In this document: positions 46,180 through 57,462 of the stretch, piece after piece
Position numbering within the stretch: the stretch's first letter is position 1
How the letters are laid out: the number at the start of each line of letters is the position of its first letter
Source of the DNA: Thalassia testudinum
Taxonomy: Eukaryota > Streptophyta > Magnoliopsida > Alismatales > Hydrocharitaceae
Assembly (NCBI GenBank): GCA_037157565.1
Contig: JAZHRO010000022.1
Location: forward strand, 9,858,001 to 9,922,000
DNA length: 64,000 nt
Direction of reading: 5' to 3'
The notes under the pieces: model-generated
Seen by the model: the letters and a program-made list of their open reading frames with translations, nothing else
The model's database searches: none
What the model was told of the DNA's origin: nothing
Program-made: the position numbers and the translations under genes

Positions 46180-46845
46180 TGATGAGAACCTCATCATGAA
46201 CCCTAACTAGCACAATTTAATCCAAATAAATGTGAAAAAGCTCCTACAAAACCCAAAGAGAGGCTTAACTCAAAGAATTCTAAGTTAAAGAATAAAATAA
46301 ATTATAAGGGGTAAAACTGTAAGTTCACCAATGCAGTAGGCAAACAGGGTAATTAAGGATCCAAACACAGGTCAAACAAGCTTAAAAAGGAGGGAAGTGG
46401 GATGATTTGATCTGAAAAAGGTTATAGCAACTTCTAGGAATTAAATGACATTCTGTAACCCTAAAACAAACGCACTATAATTCACGAGGTTTGAGGCAGG
46501 ATAAAAATCAACTAAACCCTCTAAAATTCATAGAAAAATATTCTCTAGGATTTAGAACCTTCAATTTGGCCTTTGGAACTTATTTTGACCTAAAATGAGA
46601 ACCATGCCTAATTAATGGCTTAATTTGGGTTTTTACGCAAATTAATTGGTCAACCATGGTCCAACCTAAAATCAAATTTCACCACTAAAATACTTAGGTT
46701 CAAATTAGTCTAGTATAAAAATTTGAGCCTAAGAAAAGACCATCTTAACCGATTTTACAAATTGGTCCTCTTAATTTACATTTTGACCCTTATCTTTTGA
46801 AACCCTTGCATTCAGCTTCCTAACTTCTCGTCATTCTTTGCATAA
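46180..46845 (+). repeat. 5' LTR of element B, 3'-truncated
   Basis: Aligned by eye with 50186-50850, mostly identical with scattered substitutions and small gaps. Similarity stops at 'ctttgcataa', where unrelated sequence begins. Confidence 0.85.
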
Positions 46846-48619
46846 ACCCTCAACACCAATAGAAAACATTCAGATTGATATCCCAACAACCACAGCCTTC
46901 ATCATAAATTGTGCCCAAATTCTGTTGACAGAAGCCATAAAAGGATCAACCCGAGAAATGCTCCTAACAGGATATATTGAGATAGAAAAATTACACAAAT
47001 CTAAATACCTTCAATGCTTGACAAATCTTGTACTTTGGGAACAACACCAAGATGCTCTTGAAAAATGAGTAGAAATGATGAGATCACTAGAACAAACTAT
47101 TAATTAGAAATACCTGTATATACCGGAAACAGAGGATGAGCCATCTTGGAACATTATTAAGGATCAATCCGGTTTCCCAGACCTTGGGACTGAGGCATAG
47201 GGTGGTTGTGGATTCCCAACCCAGATAGAAGACAACATTGAATTAGGTTGGGAAGTTGCAGGAGAACACAATGATGAGCCAACCCTAGACCATGAATTGC
47301 CAAGCTTAGAAGTCCAAGACTCCTGCAATAATGAGATCAGAACTAAACCTCTTGAGGGTATAAATTCCGCCCCTTATTTTGATAAGGTGACCCTCGAAGG
47401 TTATTCGGACTTAGATTCTAATAATTCTACCCACATCCTAAACCTAGAATCTAGATCCGAAACTTATTGGGAAGATTATGAGGTCCCATATGATAAAGAA
47501 TATGATTCCGAGCCTTTATTTGATGAATATCCCTCTCCAACATCCTCAGGAAATCTGATCGATTTTCCAGAAGACATGCCAATTTACGATACAGAAACCG
47601 AGGAGTTGGATGAGTGGGGTTTCAATTGAATCTATCCTACCAGCTTGGAACTTGAGCCTAGACAGAACACCTTTTTAAGCCCAGAATTGACATTTAGGCT
47701 AGACCCCAGTCAGGCTGCTGAATCCACATCATGTGATTTATGTTGCGGTCGAATTCATGATCGTGAATCTCATTTAGAACTGGATTTTTGCAAACTCTCC
47801 GACAACTTCGGATCTGACTATAATTGCGGAGAGACTCTCCTTCTTGAACACACCAAACCTATCTATGACCTTAGTTCACACGACTCATTCTCTGACTCCT
47901 ACTCTGAGGTCTTGGTTCCCGAGATCAGTGATAACATAGAATCATTCCTTTTCGATCTTCAGAAATCAAAACTACAAAATGCCAAGAATGATTGCAGCCC
48001 AGAATTCAAATCTTTTCTCAATTCAGATTTCCTTCATCCTATAAACACTCTTCAGGCATTTGGTAGTTACCCAGAGGACTCTCTACAGGAGACCACCTAT
48101 CATTCGTTTCTAGAAGAGCCCTCATACACAGTTCTCATTGAAGCCACCTCTTCCACATACACAGAACTGATCAAAACCTCTTCTCAACCCCGAAACGCAA
48201 CCGGACTCAATTTCTATTCAAATTCACCTCTCACCGAGCCGATTGCAATTCCACATCAGGTTGCGAACACTGATCAGAAAAAAGACCATGCTCCATCATT
48301 CTCTGATCATCCCTGTAGGGTTTCCGCGTCATTCATTGATTATTTTACGGGTCCCTACTCTGACCAGGCTTATTCGACTCAGCCAAACCCTGCATTCACA
48401 TTTCCACATCCATCTGAGCTTCATAGTATATGGTGGGTTCCACACCTTTTGATCTACATCTATCGACCCACCAGATTGATTAGGTTTGGGCTGCATCATC
48501 AGCCTGTTGATCTGAACAAGCACCTGGTTGGACCAAACAGGCTCTTGATGAAAGTGCTTGTTATGCTAAACTCTGCTGATTTGACCATTCTCTCTACATC
48601 CCATTTCCCGCTTGGCTGA
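46838..48619 (+). pseudogene. Unknown acidic Ser-rich frame in element B
   Basis: Three open stretches (46838-47068, 47297-47629, 47645-48619) share one reading frame of about 590 codons, broken only by a handful of stops (among them 47066-47068 and 47627-47629). That is too much openness for chance in this AT-rich DNA. The product is acidic and rich in Ser, Thr, Asp and Glu. The 47645 segment has a Cys/His cluster, C-x2-C-x4-H-x4-H-x5-C (its residues 30-49), that could bind zinc. The last about 60 residues (basic and hydrophobic) may be out of the original frame. I see no gag, protease or envelope motif and no signal peptide. It sits where gag-pol would be: its end occupies the position of the integrase end in element A. 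A captured gene or lineage-specific accessory frame are the main options. Confidence 0.5.
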
Positions 48620-50185
48620 AGGCGACAAATTTAGCACTCAACGGGAGGCAGCCCATCATTCTTTTTGAAAAAATAACCCCGAAACCTTTTTGACACCTTT
48701 TTGCACTTAAGGTTCACCCTTTAGGACAGCCGACTCCACCTCAGATGCTTGCATCTGAGATTAGAAATCGTCCGCAACTGTCACCCCAACCCATTCACTC
48801 AACAAAACATCTGTCCTAATGTATGAACAAAGTTGAATAAAAACCCCCTAAGTTACAATGAGGACATTGCAAATCTTAGGCATGGGGGGGTATGAAAGTG
48901 CAAAACTTGTAAGAAAAGGTTTTAAACAAAAAAAATCACATATGCCAAAAACACCATAAAAATTTAAAAAAAATTTTTGAAAAAGAATAATAAAATGAGA
49001 GGAGGAAAGAAAATTTTGTGGACTCTACAAAGGAGGAGAAAAAGGAACAAAATGAAAAGGAGCACAAAATGAAAGAAAAGAGATAGTCATTAGTAAGAAA
49101 TTAAGGAGTTAATCTAAGTTATAGACCTCATTCAGGAAAAGAAATGGAAAGTGCACAGTAAGATTAGTAAGAACGCAAACCTTAGGCATTCTTGGATAGA
49201 CTCTTAGTACCCATTAAGATCTAGACATTCCTCAAGAGGTTGAAGAAAATGAAAAGCTTAAGTATTAGGTCCAAGGCTTAGGGAGTATTTGGCCTCGTTA
49301 ACTAACTTTTGGTTTACGGGACTCAATAACCTAAGCACCCAAAGTCATACACACAATCTGGTTCAACGAGAATAAATATCAAAATCACGCAGAAGCGTTT
49401 CAAATATTCTGAAAATGTCACCTAGATTAGGAGCGGCCGATCAACACAAGTTGATTTGGACGAGTTCTCGGCGTGGAGAGGTGGGAAATTTCCCTCAAAG
49501 ATGCGTAATAACATATCATCTCCTCGGTGCTTGTCTCCTAGGATATTTACATATCCTACTAGGGGCATGTAGGCACTCTGCTGGTTCAGATTCCATGGAT
49601 GGCATTATCACGAAGTGTTAATTGCCAGGGTCAGAATTCGGCCACGGAACACCATGGATGGGATTATCTCGAAATCTCAAAAGCTAGGGTTCTGAGAGTT
49701 ACCATGGGCGGTGCTATCTCGAAGCATCGACTGCCAGGAACCCTTGAGGATTGATGATGGGGACAAGGAATCTGATACAGACCGTGTTGAGAAGCCAATC
49801 CTAAGCTAGAATTAAAAAGAAAAAGAGAGAGAAAACTCTCCAAACATATAAATCTTCTACCTCTCTTTCTTACAAAACGCATTGCGAACTGAGCAGAGCT
49901 AAAATTGTCTCAAGCACGGGTGCTTTAACCGCAAAGTTCAATAAGCCTTAGGTTAGTTCTTGTAGGCCTTAAAAACCTTTGCTAAGGACTGAGGCTGAGG
50001 CTAGATAGATCTGGATCTTGGTTGGTACTAGAGTACCTTTTTGGCCTATGGTTGGCATTCTGACCTAATTGAGGTTACAAAAGAAAAAAGCACTTATCTG
50101 AAATCATTAAGAACTTCATGGTCTAGAAAAGGGTTGAAACCTTAAAATTTTGCTAAGGGACTAGCAAAAGCTAGGCATGAAGGTA
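48620..50185 (+). other. Element B post-frame region with purine tract
   Basis: It opens with CAACGGGAGGCAGCCC and later 'gaggacattgcaaatcttagg' and a G run (48884-48890), phrases typical of the stretch after pol in Athila elements. It matches 57463-58990 in reverse, including the 'gatcaacacaagttgatttgg' segment at 49439. The last bases before the LTR, 'gggactagcaaaagctaggc', are a likely decayed polypurine-tract region. Short frames inside are not credible genes. Confidence 0.7.
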
Positions 50186-53103
50186 TGATGAGAACCTCAT
50201 CATAAACCCTAACTAGCACAATTTAATCCAAATGAGTGTGAAAAAGCTCCTAAAAACCCAAAGAGAGGCTTAACTCATAGAATTCTGAGCAAAAGAATAA
50301 AATAAATCATAAGGGGTAAAACTGCAATTTCACCAATGCAGTATGCAAACAGGGTAATTAAGGATCCAAACACAATTCAAATGAGCTTAATAAGGAGGGA
50401 AGTGGGATGATCTGATCTGAAAAGGGTTATAGCAACTTCTAGGAATTAAATGACATTCTGTAACCCTAAAACAAACCCACTTTAATTCACAAGGTTCGAG
50501 GCAAGATAAAAATAAACTCAACCATCTAAAATTTATATAAAAATATTCCCTAGGGTTTAGAACTTTCAATTTGGCCTTTGCAACCTATTTTGACCTAAAA
50601 TCAGAACCATGCCCAATTAATGACTTAATTTGGGTTTTTACGCAAATTGACCAGTCAAACATGGTCCAACCTAAAATCAAATTTCACCATTAAAATCCTT
50701 AGGTTCAAATTAGACTGGTATAAAAATTTGGGCCTAAGAAAAGACCATCTTGACTGACTTTACAAATTGGTCCTCTTAATTTACTTTTTGACCCTTATCT
50801 TTTGAAACTCTTGCATTCAACCCCCTAACTTCTAATCATTCTTTGCATAACGGTCCTCCCTGCCATTTCTGCTCAGCGCCATACCTCCGGCGACCTTGCG
50901 CGGAGGATGGCGCCGCGCAGGGCAGGGCGGCTGTCCTCAAGAATAGACGGGGGGTTTATCTGCGACGTCCTCTGTCGTAGGGACCCTCCCCTGACCTCTG
51001 CAACCGACCATGCCTCTCGTGCGAACGCACTAAAGGCATGGGTATCCTTTCCGGCCACTCTCTGGCGAGGTAGGCACGTCGCCTCCTCGGTCCCCTCTCC
51101 TCGCCAAGGCCTTTATAAGGAGCGGCAGGGTCTGCCGTCTCCTTCAAGCTTCTTCTGGCCAAGAGAAACCCTACTTTTCATCTCCTCCCTCTCCGGTCAA
51201 AACGCCCGAGCTTCCGGTGATCTTCTCCTCCTCCTCCTCGTCGCTCTGCTGCCCTACCTGCAGCAGAGTTCACTCTGCCCCGTCGTCCGCGCCAGGCCGT
51301 ACCAGCTGGCGTCTTCAGATCCCTTCCTCGTCGCCAATAACCTCCTCCTGGGCATCTTCGTCCTCAGCTGCGACACGCACGAGTCGGATGCCTCCCTCTT
51401 CCCCTTCGTCAATTAAGTAGGTAGAAATCTTCCTCTCTCTCTCCCTTACATTTTCCCTTTCCTGATTTACCCTTTTACTCCACCGACCGCCACTTCCACC
51501 TCCATATGCTCCGTCTCCGATCACCTTCTCTGGCAAGGTCACCCCACCTCCATAGACCACCTCACCCCTCACCGACAAGCCTAGAAGCTCCCCCTCACTC
51601 CACTCAACCATCTCCCCCACTCAATACACCGCCACTCACAGCCCGACCACCCCCCCGAACAGACCCATTTCCGCGCACACAGTCTAACCTAGGTCCACTG
51701 CCACAGGCTCTCTCGCGCCTCACCGACCCCCACATTGCCTTCACCACACTCCGGCGAAGCTTCCCATGTTATCTGATGTGGCCAAGAGGCCGTCATTGTG
51801 TTTTCAGGTCAGTGCCCCCTCGCCGCCATTGTTGAGCTGCTGCAGCTCCTTCGCTCGCAACTCCAGGCCATCTCCAGCCCAGGCACGCACTCCAGGCAGT
51901 GCGGACTGATTCCGCGAAGGCACCCAGGCTTGCGATTTGGGTTGCGAGCCTCGCAGCTGCTCCAATTAGCAGCGGCTTCCTCAACTGCGGGTGCGCAATC
52001 TGCAGGTGGGACTTTAGTCCCACCTCGTAAGTGTGCGGCCGCGCGCCCACACTTAAATTCAAAAAGTGTATCGGGCTGTTTGCCTTCGATACACAGGGGT
52101 CAGGTCCCTCACACGCACGCAGCGCGCCACGTGCATGCTTGCTCGCCCTCGCCCGCGCTCATGCCCCGCAGGTTTGGGCCGGATCCAACTACCCGACCAA
52201 GCACTCCTCGTCCACTACCGCACGTCGGTGGGCCTGGTCCCGGGTGAGCTACCCAAACCCGAATACCCGGCTTTGGGAGAGCATTCCTAAGAGAGATTCA
52301 GAGAGAAAGAGAGACACGGGGAAGGGGTAGGGGTAGGGGTAGGTTTTGCATTGACCCTTGTGTGTATGCGCAGGGAAGAAAGAAAGAAGAGAGGAGGAGC
52401 GATCGAAGGCTTAGCCGCACTAAGCAGCTGAAGAAGAAAGGAAGGAGAGGAGCTGAAGAAGAAGAAAAGAAGCCGCACTGTAGCAAACCCATAGTTAAGT
52501 CGCCTGAACACCAAGTCAGACGATGGAAGGGCAGCGGCCAGAGCGCAAAGAAGAAAAAAGAAAGAGAAGAAGGAAGCAGAGCAAAGAAAGAAGAAAAGAA
52601 GAAGGCAGGCCAGAGCAAAAAGAAGAAAAAGAGGAAAGAAGACACAACCGCAAGGAAGGAAAGAAGAGAAGAAATAGAAGGGGAAGAAAGAAGACTCTGC
52701 AGTTGAAAGAAAGAAGGAAGCAGAGAAGAAGAAGAAAGAAGAAGGCAAGCTGAGAAAGAGAAGAGAAAGAAGAAGAAGATCACCATAGCCGTAGGCTAAA
52801 GAAGAAAGAAGGTAGGAAGAAAAGAAGAAGAAGAGGAACGGCCAAAGCAGAAGAAGAGAAAGAGAAGAGGAAGAGAGAAGAAGAAGCCAACAAAAAGACT
52901 TTTGCTCCCCCTCTCTCTATCTCTTAATTTTTGTAACATAATTGTGAACATTTATGCTTCTAGAATCATAGTTGCTCCCTGAGTTCGACCTCGGGAAAAC
53001 TTGTTATTCAGAGTAAAAAAAATTTGTAGTAATCTGGTGGCTGTTTTTTAATATACCACAACGACCATAATAACCATAAAGACGAAACAACCGTCAACCA
53101 GCA
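50186..53103 (+). repeat. 3' LTR of element B
   Basis: 2.92 kb from TGATGAG to CAACCAGCA. It contains two hairpins (50949-50991 and 51009-51040), TTTATAAG at about 51113, a purine-rich GAA/AAG tract (52366-52890) and GAGTTCGACCTCGGGAA near 52980. Same architecture as 17479-20274 and, in reverse, 54794-57462. Confidence 0.9.
51009..51040 (+). other. Covarying hairpin in Athila-like LTR (copy 2)
   Basis: Arms CATGCCTCTCGTGCG (51009-51023) and CGCACTAAAGGCATG (51026-51040), loop AA, 13 of 15 pairs. About 72 bases upstream of the TATA-like box. Three pairs differ from copy 1 on both sides while staying paired. Confidence 0.7.
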
Positions 53104-54788
53104 GTAGGGTAGCTACGCTCATGGGGCTTCAGTTGCTGCGAAGCGTAAGCGACAATGTGACCCCGCTGCATGAGCACACCCCCTAACCCCTACAACGAAG
53201 CGTCCATGTAGACCACAAAACCGCCATTGCTAGCTGGGATGGTAAGCACAGGAGCTGAAGTCAGTCCCTCCTTCAACTCCTAAAAACACGCCTCACAAGC
53301 GTCTGTCCAAGAAAAAGGCACGTCTTTCCAGGTCACTGAGTCGTAGGACACGCAATCTGTGAGAAACTCCTAATAAATCGTCGGTAGTAACCTGTCAGTC
53401 CCAAGAAGCTGTATATCTCTGTCACTGTACGTGGCCTCTCCCACCTGAGTACGGCCTCAACCTTGGCTGGATCTATAGCCAAACCATCCCCTAAGATCAC
53501 ATGGCCCAAGAAGGTCTCCTGCCTCAACCAAAACTCGTATTTGTTGTATTTGGCATATAGCCTGCGTCGTCTCAAGGTGTCCAGAACAATTCGCAAGTGC
53601 TGTCTGTGCTATGCCTGATCCCTTGAGTAAATGAGCACGTCATCAATGAATACCATCACAAACTGATCCAGATACGGTCTGAACACCCGGTTCATCAAAT
53701 CCATAAAAGCAGAGGGGGCGTTGGTTAGCCTAAATGGCATGACCAGAAACTCGTAGTGTCTGTACCGAGTGCAGAAAGCTGTTTTGGAGACGTTGGTCTC
53801 CTTGATCCTCAACTGGTGGTAGCCTGATCTCAAATCTATCTTGGAGAATATCGTGGCACCTCACAACTGGTCAAACAGATCATCAATCCTCAGCAACGGA
53901 TACCTGTTCTTGATGGTGACCCTATTCAGTTGTCTGTAGTCAACACAAAGGCGCAGGGTACCATCCTTCTTCACAAATAACACAAGGGCTCCCCACGGGG
54001 ACGCACTAGGCCTCATAAAGCCCTTTTCTAACAGGTCCTGTAGTTGGGACTTGAGCTCTCGTAATTTAAGTGGTGCCATCCGGTACGATGCCGTAGAAAT
54101 GGGGCTGGTCCCCGATACCAGTGAGATCTCAAACTCGATCTCACGCTTAGGCGGTAGTCCTGGCAGTTCCTCTGAAAACACGTCGGGGTACTCTTTGACC
54201 ACCGGATGCTCTGTAATTCTGCCACGGGGCTGGGCTCCGCCACCACACAGGCTAGAAAGCCCTCACACCCCTGGCCCAAAAGTCTCGCTGCCTGAAGCAT
54301 AGAAATGCACCTGAAACCTTCATCCACCGGCTATCCGTGAAACTCAAAGGAAGGCATCTCCGGTATGGAGAAGACGATCTTCCTCCCAAAACAGTCCACC
54401 AAGGCGTGGTAAGCGAACAACCAATCCATCCCCAGAATCACGCCAAAGTCCTCCATCGGTATCACGATCAGGTCAACGGGGAGGCTGTGTCCCCCAATAC
54501 TGACTTCACAATCTGTGTAAACCTCCTCAGCTACAAACAGCTGACCACCCGAACCTCTGATCACAAACTGATCCTCTAACAACACTCATTCCTGTCCCAA
54601 ACTGACAGCAAAACTCATAACGACAAAAGAGTGTGTGGCGCTGGAATCAAAAAGTACATAAACTAGTCTGCTGGAAATTGTAACCATACCTGCCACCACT
54701 GAACCTGATGCCTTAGCGTCTCTGTGTATCAGGGCATTGATATGCCCCTCAGCTCTCGATGCAGAAGAAGCAGCCACACTCTGCATCG
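53104..54788 (-). pseudogene. pol: Tekay pol, first part: protease and reverse transcriptase
   Basis: Minus strand. 54786-54586: protease with VLFDSSATHSFV, where the catalytic DSG has become DSS. 54585-54331: VDLIVIPMEDFGVILGMDWL. After a frameshift, 54202-53861: RT start ([42 protein letters not shown]). 53833-53609: the catalytic box [10 protein letters not shown] is intact. 53596-53333: FLGLTGYYRRFI. The RNase H start follows and is cut by element B at 53103. Single stops separate these pieces in one frame. Upstream (gag) is displaced by element A from 54794. The enzyme would copy element RNA into DNA; this copy is dead. Confidence 0.9.
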
Positions 54789-54793
54789 GATAG

Positions 54794-57462
54794 TAGTGGT
54801 TGAGTATGTATTTTTATTTTTATTACTCGAAATAGAAAATTTTCGAGATCGAACTTAGGGAGCAACACTTGATTTTAGAAGTGTACAAAATCAAAATTTA
54901 CAATATAGATATATACTGTTTTACAAAAATGATAAAAGAAAGGAGAATTTGTTCTTTTCTTCTCTCTTTCTTCTTCTTCTTCTGGCACTTTCTTTCTCTC
55001 TTCAGACGTCTGACTCCAAGGGTCAGACGACTTAAACTCCACTTGCTACAGTGTTCTGCTTCTTCTGCTGGTTCTTCTTCCTCTTGGCTTTTTCTTCTTT
55101 TCTTCTTCTGCTTGTTCTTCTTCCTCTTGGCTTCTTCTTCTTTTCTTCTTCTCTACTGCGCCAAGTCCTCTTCTTCTTTTTCTACTTCTCTTTCTCTTCT
55201 TCCCCTCTGTTGTGTGAGGCCTTCTTTGTCTTCGTCTTCTTTCCTTCTCTTCTTTTCTTCTTCTCTGTTGTTGCACTATCTCCTCCTTCTCCTGCTTTCC
55301 TGCACAGTGTAAGGTTAGGCAAAACCTAACCGCTACCCTCCCCACGTCTCTCTTTCTCTCTCAAATTCACTCCAGGGTTCGCTCTCCCATAGCCTTAATC
55401 AGGTAAGCGGGTCGGGTGACACGCCCGGGACCAAGCGCACCGGCGTGGGTGGTGTGCGAGGTGTGCACAGGCAGGGATTAATCGGATCCGAGTGCCAGGT
55501 CCGCAGGGATAGTGTCGTGGACTAGGCATGGCGGGGGTGTGAGGGACCTCACCCCAGTGTGTTTTGAGGCGATAAGCCTGAAACACAAAATCAATTTATG
55601 TGCGGGCGCTCGCCCACACACTTCCGAGGTGGGACTAAAAGTCCCACCCGTTTCTGCGCTTGCACCCGCAGCAGAAGCCCTCGTAACTGTAGTAGGCGTG
55701 GAGTCTCTTGACTCCACTCAAATTCTGGGTGTGTGCGTGCTGCAAACCCGCACCACCTAAGAGCTTCGCCTGGAGCTAAGCGCGACCTGGAGCAGCTTGA
55801 AGCTTACTTCAAGCTCAGCGACAATGGTGGAGAGCAGTCTGACCCTAAAATCAGTAGCATGGCCTTTCGGCCATGTCAGACCACAAGAAAACCTTCGACG
55901 TATCACGGCGAAGGTGAGGTGGGGGTTGGCTGGGCGCAGGGTGGCCTAGGCGTGCGTGCCTAGGTCGCTCTGTTGCTGTGTTTATGGGTTAGGTCAGGGG
56001 GTGTTTAGGGAGGTGTAGATGGTCGATGGATGGGTGGAAGATGTTCAGTGGTCGATGGAGGAGGTGAAGAGGTTGGTGGCGAGATGTGTAGAGGTGTGGA
56101 GTGATGGGTGCGTCTCGCCGGAGGTTGGCCGGAGATGGGAAAGATGCGAGCGAACAGTGGCTGTCGAAGGGTAATCTGTGAAATAGATTGAGGGAAAATA
56201 GAGAGTAGGAGATGAGGAGCTTATCTGGGGTACTTGGAGTGAAGGGGAGGCGGAGGAGACGAACAGTGCGTTTGTGCCGTCATCGGAGAAGACGGCCCTG
56301 AGGGGGAGATAACGGCGACGAGGAGGAGGACGGAAGGCATGCGCTGGTGCGGCGCAACGCGGAAGAACGAGGCGAAGTGAACCCTGCCGATGGTATGGCA
56401 GTAGAGTGATGAGAGGGAGGAGGAGAAATCGTCGAAGCTTGCAGGCTACTTGGCCGGAGAGAGGGGAAATGAATTCTGAGGGAGTCTGCGGCCAAATCAA
56501 TCTTAAAGGAAGCGGTACCCCCTGCCGTTCCTTTAATAGGTGCTGGTTGGGAGGGAAACGTGAGGAGGCGTGGGCTCCTCACCGGAGGCATGGCCGGAAA
56601 AAGACCCTTACCTCTCACGTGTTCGCATGAGAGGTATAGTGGCCGGCAGGGCATGGGAACCGATTCATGCAGAAGAGGACAACGCAGGGGTTCCTCCTTT
56701 CAAGTCTAGGGCAGGCTCCCTAGGTCTGTGCAGCGCCATCCTCTACGCAAAGTCGTCGGAGGTATGGCCTGCACAGTGCTGGGGTAGAAGGACCTGGTTG
56801 AAGAAAGAATCGAGAAAGGTAGGGGGGTAATTGCAAGAGTCCACAAAGCTAAGGGTCAAAAAGTAATTATTGAGGACTGTTTTGTAAAGTGGGTCAAGGC
56901 GACCTTTTCTTAGGTCCAAATTTTGGCATAACCCTAATTTGGACCTAAGGAATCCAATGGTGAGGTTGGATTTTAGGTTTGACTATGTTTGACCAGATAT
57001 TTTGCACAAAAATCCAATTTAAGTCAAAAATTGGGTATGGTTCTCAATCTAGGTCAAGATAGGTTCCAATGGCCAAATTGAAGGTTCTAAACCCTAGGGG
57101 ATATTTTTTCATGAACTTTAGAGGGTTTAATTGATTTTTATCTTGCCTTAAACTTCGTGAATTAAGGCAAGTTTGTTTTAGGGTTACAGAATGTCATTTA
57201 ATTCCCAGATTTTGTCATAACCCTTTCCTGATCGAATCATCCCACTTTTTCTCTTATTAAGCCCATTTGACCTATGTCTAGGCCCTTAGAAATTTTATTT
57301 ATGTACTTTAATGGTAAAATTACAGTTTTACCCCTTGTGAATTATTTTATACTTAGATTTGCAATCCCCTAATTTAGGCTTTCCCTTAGGTTTTGTAGGA
57401 GCTTTTGTACACTTACTTAGGTCAAAATGTGCTAGTTAGGGTTCATGATGAGGTTCTCATCA
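54794..57462 (-). repeat. 3' LTR of element A
   Basis: 2.67 kb. On the minus strand it starts TGATGAGAACCTCATCA (57462 downwards), has the hairpin at 56607-56638, a TATA-like CTATTAAAGG near 56530, a long purine tract (C/T-rich on the plus strand, 54955-55270) and the TTCGA-type segment near 54855. A single CAGACGTCTG lies at 55003-55012. Confidence 0.9.
56607..56638 (-). other. Covarying hairpin in Athila-like LTR (copy 3)
   Basis: In LTR orientation the arms are TATACCTCTCATGCG and CACGTGAGAGGTAAG with loop AA: 11 Watson-Crick and 2 wobble pairs of 15. It pairs at position 8, which is mismatched in the other two copies. About 66 bases upstream of the TATA-like box. Confidence 0.6.

Larger units (their letters stand above)
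46180..53103 (+). mobile_element. Element B: non-autonomous Athila-like retrotransposon
   Basis: 5' LTR piece 46180-46845 and 3' LTR 50186-53103 both begin TGATGAGAACCTCATCA. The outer ends are flanked by perfect pentamers GTAGG at 46175-46179 and 53104-53108. The flanks join without loss of frame in the Tekay RNase H, which proves insertion there. Between the LTRs are a broken frame of unknown function (46838-48619) and a non-coding region ending in a purine-rich segment. No gag, protease, RT or integrase is recognisable. The post-frame region and the LTR match element A in reverse, so B probably moved using enzymes from an A-like element. The 5' LTR lacks its GC-rich 3' two-thirds, so B has also suffered a deletion or rearrangement there. 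Confidence 0.88.

Noticed and set aside
49415..49621. Frame MSPRLGAADQHKL..., also present in reverse at 57960-58232
   Set aside because: The two copies are the duplicated post-pol region of elements A and B. Similarity comes from the repeat, and the longer copy is not maintained at 49415.
52287..52786. Lys/Glu-rich and Phe/Ser/Leu-rich frames in the purine tract
   Set aside because: Both strands are open because the tract is nearly pure purine on one strand. It is low-complexity composition, not coding.
55512..55760. Frame in the element A LTR running through the 'cttccgaggtgggact' segment
   Set aside because: The segment is a conserved LTR block (compare 52010-52050 in reverse), and the frame is not conserved.
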